NCBI RefSeq assembly: GCF_001610895.1
Contig: NZ_CP011273.1
Coordinates: 4,278,001-4,342,000 of the forward strand
Origin: Planctomyces sp. SH-PL62
GTDB taxonomy: Bacteria; Planctomycetota; Planctomycetia; Isosphaerales; Isosphaeraceae
Length of the DNA stretch: 64,000 nt
Reading direction: 5' to 3'
In this document: positions 59,840 to 64,000 of the stretch, piece by piece
How positions within the stretch are numbered: the stretch's first letter is position 1
Layout: every line of letters starts with the position of its first letter
Position numbers and translations under genes: made by a program
Notes under the pieces: generated by a model
Databases searched by the model: none
Told to the model about the DNA's origin: nothing
Seen by the model: the letters and a program-made list of their open reading frames with translations, nothing else

Positions 59840-61120
59840 ATGCCTCGGAGCGACGCGAACGCCGAGCCGCTTCCCGAAGTCCCCGGCTACGAAGTCCTCC
59901 GGCAGATCGGACAGGGGGGGATGGGGCGTGTGTATCTCGCCCGCCAGACGGCACTCGGTCGCGACGTCTGCGTGAAGCTGCTGGCAGGTCCCACCGGGGC
60001 GGACGCGGCGGAGGGAATCGAGCGGTTTCGTCGCGAGGCCAAGCTCCTGGCGATGGTGGCGCACCCTCACGTCTTGACGATCCTCGATTTCGGCACGCTC
60101 CCCAATTCCGACACCCCGTACCTCGTGACCGAGTACATCGAAAACGGCGACCTCCGCAGGATGCTTCGCGGCGGCAAGCCCCTCTCCATCTCGAAACAGA
60201 GGGCGATCCTGTCGCAGATCGGCCAGGCCCTGCTCCATCTTCATTCCAAAGGGATCCTACATCGCGATCTCAAGCCGGAGAACATCCTGGCGCCGACGGA
60301 TTCGCTCGTGAAGGTCGCCGACTTCGGGCTGGCGGTGTTGCAGTCCGAGCGCGGGCAACTCACCCAGACCAATCGCGGAATCGGCTCGTTGATCTACGCA
60401 TCGCCGGAGCAGCAGAACGGCGGCCTGATCGACGCGCGATCCGACCAGTACTCGTTCGCCGCGATGGCGTACGAGATGCTGACCGGCAAGCGACCGGTGG
60501 GGAACTTCAAGCCCCCTTCGGCGGTCGACCCGACGCTCGACAAGCGGCTGGACGGCGTTCTCATGAAGGCCCTCTCGCGCGAGCCCGAAGGACGCTACAA
60601 CGTCCTCGACGACTTCCTCAAGGATCTGGACGAAAGCCTGGCCGCCGAATCGTCGCTCCTCGCAAGGCCGCGCCTGGCGGCCGGCCTCGTCGTCCTGGGC
60701 GCCCTCGTCGTCCTCGCGATGATGTGGCAGTTTGGAGGAGCAGGGAGCGGCCAGGCCCCCACGCCCGAGCCCCCCGCACGCGTCCCTGCGCAACCGGGCG
60801 TCGATACACCGGGCCCTTCGACCAGGTCGCCGGAGCCGAGCCCTGAATTCCGTCGCCTGACCGAGATTCGCGCGCACGAGATCTGGGTGTCGCAGGGGTC
60901 GCCCACCGGCTCGGAAGGCGAGGCCCTCAGCATGACGAACTGGCTGGAGGCCGAGCGGCAAGTGCGCGAAGAGGTCGAACAGAGGGCCTACCAGTTCTGG
61001 AAAGCCCAGGGGAGCCCGACCGGCGCAGCCGGTGTGGCGGTCCGCGAGCTCAACATGCGGAAGGCCGAGGCCGAACTCCTCGAAAAAGCCCAGGCGGCGG
61101 ACGCCCCGGAGCGGCCGTGA
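59840..61120 (+). CDS. Ser/Thr kinase with membrane segment and two DUF2934-like repeats
   Basis: A 426-residue Hanks-type kinase with a complete set of motifs: G-Q-G-G-M-G-R-V at 24-31, ATP lysine K46, H-R-D-L-K-P-E-N at 141-148, D-F-G at 161-163 and S-P-E. One membrane segment lies at about 279-298. The outer part is a Pro-rich linker and two similar repeats at about 343-375 and 381-413, each with R-A-[HY]-x-[IF]-W-x-x-Q-G-S-P-T-G, resembling DUF2934. GGGAGGA precedes the ATG at 59840. What the repeats bind is unknown. Confidence 0.9.
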   Translation: MPRSDANAEPLPEVPGYEVLRQIGQGGMGRVYLARQTALGRDVCVKLLAGPTGADAAEGIERFRREAKLLAMVAHPHVLTILDFGTLPNSDTPYLVTEYIENGDLRRMLRGGKPLSISKQRAILSQIGQALLHLHSKGILHRDLKPENILAPTDSLVKVADFGLAVLQSERGQLTQTNRGIGSLIYASPEQQNGGLIDARSDQYSFAAMAYEMLTGKRPVGNFKPPSAVDPTLDKRLDGVLMKALSREPEGRYNVLDDFLKDLDESLAAESSLLARPRLAAGLVVLGALVVLAMMWQFGGAGSGQAPTPEPPARVPAQPGVDTPGPSTRSPEPSPEFRRLTEIRAHEIWVSQGSPTGSEGEALSMTNWLEAERQVREEVEQRAYQFWKAQGSPTGAAGVAVRELNMRKAEAELLEKAQAADAPERP

Positions 61121-61456
61121 TCCCCGAGTCGACCCCCAGGTCGGGATCACGAACGAATTAATATCTTTCGTTTTGAAATGAGCGAGTAAGAATCGAGCCG
61201 TTCGGGCGTAATGATGGAAGTCGAACCTCGCCTGCATCCGGCGGCCTTCGTGAAAGATTCGATGCACATCGACGAGGCGACAGGGAGAGTCGCGAAACGA
61301 TCCGCCCGCGATACGGGCGATTTCAGAAGGATCTAGCCGTCCGTCGGGTGTGAGAGGCTCGCCCCTCCCTCCGGAGAATGCGACGAGGCTCGGCTTCGAA
61401 AGAACATCATCGATGTTGTTCGCCACAATCCGCATCCGACGAATGGAGGTCCTCCG
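61121..61456. other. Intergenic region, A/T-rich in its first part
   Basis: 336 bp after the kinase gene. Bases about 61155-61195 are unusually A/T-rich for this genome. A long minus-strand frame stays open across the region but is antisense to both neighbours; I judge it a shadow. Confidence 0.4.
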
Positions 61457-62098
61457 ATGAAGAAGCATCAGTTCGTTCCCGACCACCTGGCTCCCATGGA
61501 AGAGCGCGCGCTGCTGAGCGGCTTTCGATTCGGCGCTTTCATGGGCGGAGCCAACACGCTCGGGTTCAAGGGAGCGTTCGTGCTCACGAGTCGGACCTAC
61601 GAGAACGTGCAGCGTTCCGTGGACTCGGCGATCAACAGTTTCACTCGCAATGTTTTGACGCTCTACGACCGCGAGGGCGGATTCTCCGAGCGTTTCGACG
61701 CGAAGATCGGCGTGGGGACCTACGGGCAGGGGGCGCAGTCCTACCTGTACCAGCGTGGGACTGGACTTGCGACCCTCGACTCCCGCATGGCCGCGCTGGA
61801 AGTCAAGCTCCCGTTCGGCCGCGGGATGGGGGCCGGAAACCCGACGGGCGGAGTCGGACTCTCGAACCGCACGGCCCTCACGAGCGAGAATCCCGCCCTC
61901 AACGGGCTCTCGGTCGCCGGACTGATGGAAGAGGCCATCCTTTCCGCGACGACGAAAGACGAGCTGGTGAGCAACCTCCACGCCGTTCGAGCGCAGGTCC
62001 TGGCCCACGGGGCGAATGGATCGATCGGCATCCTGCCCTCTTACGTCGCCGCGTTCGGACCTTCGGGCGAACGCGACTTCGGCACCCGCAAAACCTGA
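61457..62098 (+). CDS. Exported or surface protein with LEDRALLS-like tag
   Basis: A 213-residue protein whose N-terminus has P-M-E-E-R-A-L-L-S at 13-21, matching the 'L-E-x-R-x-L-L-S' tag seen at the start of many planctomycete secreted or giant proteins. The rest is Gly/Ala/Ser-rich with helical stretches and no recognised domain. GGAGG precedes the ATG at 61457. A 10-bp hairpin follows the stop. The tag supports export by an unknown route; function unknown. Confidence 0.75.
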   Translation: MKKHQFVPDHLAPMEERALLSGFRFGAFMGGANTLGFKGAFVLTSRTYENVQRSVDSAINSFTRNVLTLYDREGGFSERFDAKIGVGTYGQGAQSYLYQRGTGLATLDSRMAALEVKLPFGRGMGAGNPTGGVGLSNRTALTSENPALNGLSVAGLMEEAILSATTKDELVSNLHAVRAQVLAHGANGSIGILPSYVAAFGPSGERDFGTRKT

Positions 62099-62114
62099 TC
62101 CACGCGCGGTCGAT

Positions 62115-62142
62115 CGAGGCCCCGCTGCGAGCCGGGGCCTCG
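62115..62142 (+). terminator. Perfect 10-bp hairpin after the tagged protein
   Basis: CGAGGCCCCG (62115-62124) pairs with CGGGGCCTCG (62133-62142) around an 8-nt loop, 17 bp after the stop. No T-run. Confidence 0.55.
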
Positions 62143-62279
62143 TCGACGACGTGACGGCCCGACTTGAAGGGCCCTGCCGACGCTTCCCTCCCGCCCTCGC
62201 CGTGCTATGATGTCGCTCCAGCCGGCTCGGCCCACGTCGCGTCCGTGCCCTGGGAGCATCAGGCGAGGAGAGGGTTCGG

Positions 62280-63266
62280 ATGTCATCACGGTTTTCCGTC
62301 GCGAGGCCCGACGTTCTGGCAACTCGAGACGCCGTCGCGGCGGATCCCCTGAGGGCGATCGTCGTCGGTGGCTCGGGACAGATCGGCGGATGGCTGCTGC
62401 GATACCTCGGCGAACGCGGCCATCACGCCGTGGGGACCTTCTCGACCAGGCCCTTCCCCGGCCTGCTGCCCCTCGACGCCGCCGACGGCGAGGCCGCGAC
62501 GGCGTTGATTCGGGAGCAGAAGCCCGACGTGGTCTTCTACCCCGCCGGGTTCACCTGGGTCGACGGCTGCGAGCGCGACCGCGACAAGGCCTATGGGGCG
62601 AATCTCGAACAGCCGCTTCGCGTCGCCGAGGCGGCCGCGCAGGCCGGCGCGCGGTTCGTCTACTTCTCGACGGACTATGTCTTCGACGGGCTCCACGGAC
62701 CCTACGCGGAAGATGTCCCGACCAATCCCCTCTCGGTCTACGGTCGGGCCAAGTACGACGCCGAAGCCGCGCTGGAGCGCTCGCTGGGCGACCGGCTCCT
62801 GACCGTCCGCACCTGCTGGGTCTTCGGGCCGGAGCGCCAGGGCAAGAACTTCGCGTACCAGCTCATCCGGACGCTGAGCCAGGGCAAGGCCGTGACCTGC
62901 CCGAGCGATCAGGTCTCCAGCCCGAGCTACGGGCCGGACGTCGCTGACGCCGTGCTTCGGCTCGTGGAGGCCGGGGCGTCCGGCCTCATCAACGTCGTCG
63001 GACCCGAGGTTCTCGACCGTCCGGCCTTCGCTCGCGCGATCGCCAGGGCTTTCGGTCTGGACGAAAGCCTGATCGTCGCCAGGCCGACCGCCGAGCTGGG
63101 CCAGGGGGCGCCTCGGCCCTTGAATTCCGGGCTCAAGATCGACCGGCTGGAGTCCTGCCTGCCAGGCCTGATGCGCCCCCTGATCGCGGCCCTGGCCGAT
63201 TTCCGGGTGAAGCTCGTCGCGCCCGAGTTGAATTCCTGGGTGGAACCGGCGATTCCCCCTTCATGA
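62280..63266 (+). CDS. RmlD-like SDR reductase (dTDP-4-dehydrorhamnose reductase family)
   Basis: A 328-residue NAD(P)H-dependent extended SDR of the RmlD type. The Rossmann motif G-G-S-G-Q-I-G-G is at 30-37, followed by P-A-G-F-T-W-V-D-G-C-E, the characteristic F-S-T-D-Y-V-F-D-G at 129-137 and the catalytic Y154/K158 in V-Y-G-R-A-K-Y. RmlD makes dTDP-L-rhamnose for cell-surface polymers; paralogues act in other nucleotide-sugar or methionine-adenosyltransferase-linked roles. A 25-residue N-terminal extension is present. It precedes an AI-2E-type permease gene by 46 bp. No other rml gene is visible in the window. Confidence 0.85.
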   Translation: MSSRFSVARPDVLATRDAVAADPLRAIVVGGSGQIGGWLLRYLGERGHHAVGTFSTRPFPGLLPLDAADGEAATALIREQKPDVVFYPAGFTWVDGCERDRDKAYGANLEQPLRVAEAAAQAGARFVYFSTDYVFDGLHGPYAEDVPTNPLSVYGRAKYDAEAALERSLGDRLLTVRTCWVFGPERQGKNFAYQLIRTLSQGKAVTCPSDQVSSPSYGPDVADAVLRLVEAGASGLINVVGPEVLDRPAFARAIARAFGLDESLIVARPTAELGQGAPRPLNSGLKIDRLESCLPGLMRPLIAALADFRVKLVAPELNSWVEPAIPPS

Positions 63267-63312
63267 CGCCGCATGGGCGTCTCGCCTTTCGTCGCTGAGG
63301 AGCGAGTTTCCG

Positions 63313-64000
63313 ATGGACGTACGCCCCGGGGAATTTCGGGAATCCACGCCTCCGACGATCGAGCCTCCCGGAACGCCACCCCCCGTTGACGAGGGCCTGC
63401 CCCCCGACCTGGAAGCCGCGGGGAGCATTCTGGGGCGGGCCTCGGAACTTGGCGGCTCTCGCACCCTCGCCTTCGTCCTGATCATCGTGGCGACGAGCCT
63501 TTATCTGCTTGAGCGACTGGAACCCGTCCTCCGGCCGCTGCTCATCGCGATCCTCCTCTGCTATCTGTTTCTGCCTTTCTACAACCGCCTGCGGCGGCGG
63601 GTTCGGCCGGTGGTCGCGTTCCTGATCATCACGATCGGATTCACGATCGGGACCCTGGGCCTGGGCCGGATGATCTATCACGATATCGTGAGCATCGACC
63701 AGGGCCGGCTGCGTTACCAGGAGCGCGAGGCGGAACTGGAGAAGGCCGCCCGAAAGGCCATGGCGGCGTTCACCCCGGCTTTCGCGATCAGGCCGGCGGG
63801 ACCGGAGGACGTCGCGGCGACCGACTCGCTGACCAACGAGATGGCGGAGCGGATCGTCCGAGGGGCGGCCTCGGCGTTCCTCTCGATCGGGCTGGAATCG
63901 CTCGTGATCGCCTTCTACATGATTTTCCTGCTCCAGTCGGCATCGACGCTCCCCAGCCGGATCAGCTCCAGCTTCTCCTCGGATCGCGCCGAGAGGATTC
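63313..64000 (+). CDS. AI-2E family transporter, 3' end missing
   Basis: The first 229 residues of a polytopic permease running off the right edge. A Pro-rich cytoplasmic N-terminus of about 50 residues precedes a helix pair (about 51-110), a soluble region (about 130-190) and a helix near 195-215. The layout matches the AI-2E/PerM superfamily, like the complete member at 3373. GAGGAG lies about 12 bp before the ATG at 63313. The diagnostic C-terminal part is outside the window. Confidence 0.8.
   Translation, partial: MDVRPGEFRESTPPTIEPPGTPPPVDEGLPPDLEAAGSILGRASELGGSRTLAFVLIIVATSLYLLERLEPVLRPLLIAILLCYLFLPFYNRLRRRVRPVVAFLIITIGFTIGTLGLGRMIYHDIVSIDQGRLRYQEREAELEKAARKAMAAFTPAFAIRPAGPEDVAATDSLTNEMAERIVRGAASAFLSIGLESLVIAFYMIFLLQSASTLPSRISSSFSSDRAERI

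Noticed and set aside
60257-62008. 583-residue minus-strand open frame spanning kinase, intergenic region and tagged gene
   Set aside because: It stays open over about 330 intergenic bases, which made me look twice, but both flanks are antisense to convincing genes and no motif was found.

Overview
The window looks like a chromosomal segment of a planctomycete, most likely of the Isosphaeraceae type. This is inferred from high GC throughout, a PSCyt1/DUF1549/DUF1553 gene overlapping a DUF1501 gene, several Tat-exported Gfo/Idh oxidoreductases, an exported protein starting with a 'P-M-E-E-R-A-L-L-S' tag, and many Hanks-type Ser/Thr kinases. I see no rRNA, tRNA, CRISPR array, transposase or phage gene. 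Nothing here looks like a mobile island.

Layout. 1-4.5 kb: 5' part of glgC (minus), a small unknown protein, then small exported Cys-rich proteins and an AI-2E-type permease. 4.5-6 kb: a Tat-exported protein of unknown function. 6-12.9 kb (minus): mcm, meaB, pccB, pccA. 13.4-15.8 kb: an SDR dehydrogenase, glpX and a hotdog thioesterase. 16.2-20.5 kb (plus): a transcarboxylase-like set (5S, 12S, small subunit, 1.3S biotin carrier) followed by methylmalonyl-CoA epimerase. 20.7-24.2 kb: sdhCAB of the type-B kind. Together 6-24 kb encode interconversion of propionyl-CoA and succinyl-CoA by two carboxylation routes (ATP-dependent PCC and biotin transcarboxylation), linked to succinate/fumarate.

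24.3-32.2 kb: an exported glycoside-hydrolase-like protein, the PSCyt1/DUF1549/DUF1553 and DUF1501 pair, and a ceramidase-like exported protein. 32.2-35.8 kb (minus): a Gfo/Idh oxidoreductase, two HAD phosphatases and an MBL-fold protein. 36.1-38.4 kb (plus): Gfo/Idh plus a TIM-barrel isomerase. 38.4-42.6 kb: a long intergenic region with a strong minus-oriented terminator, a double-LysM protein, a CAP-domain protein and a coiled-coil membrane protein.

42.9-51 kb is a signalling island: an FHA protein whose reading frame is broken by one extra C, a Ser/Thr kinase with membrane helices, a membrane protein, an ECF sigma factor overlapping an anti-sigma-like gene, and a convergent kinase with a beta-helix-like extracellular domain. 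51.4-57.5 kb: a zinc-ribbon protein, then the minus-strand prkA-yeaH-spoVR stress module with a fourth gene overlapping spoVR. 58-64 kb: a polytopic membrane protein, a third kinase with C-terminal DUF2934-like repeats, an exported tag protein, an RmlD-like reductase and the start of a second AI-2E-type permease.

The best candidates for something new are the unnamed fourth gene of the prkA-yeaH-spoVR operon, the orphan terminator near 38.56 kb that implies an unannotated minus-strand transcript, the atypical catalytic loop of the beta-helix kinase, and the run of Cys-rich small proteins near 2 kb. Functional calls rest on motifs read by eye; no database search was possible.
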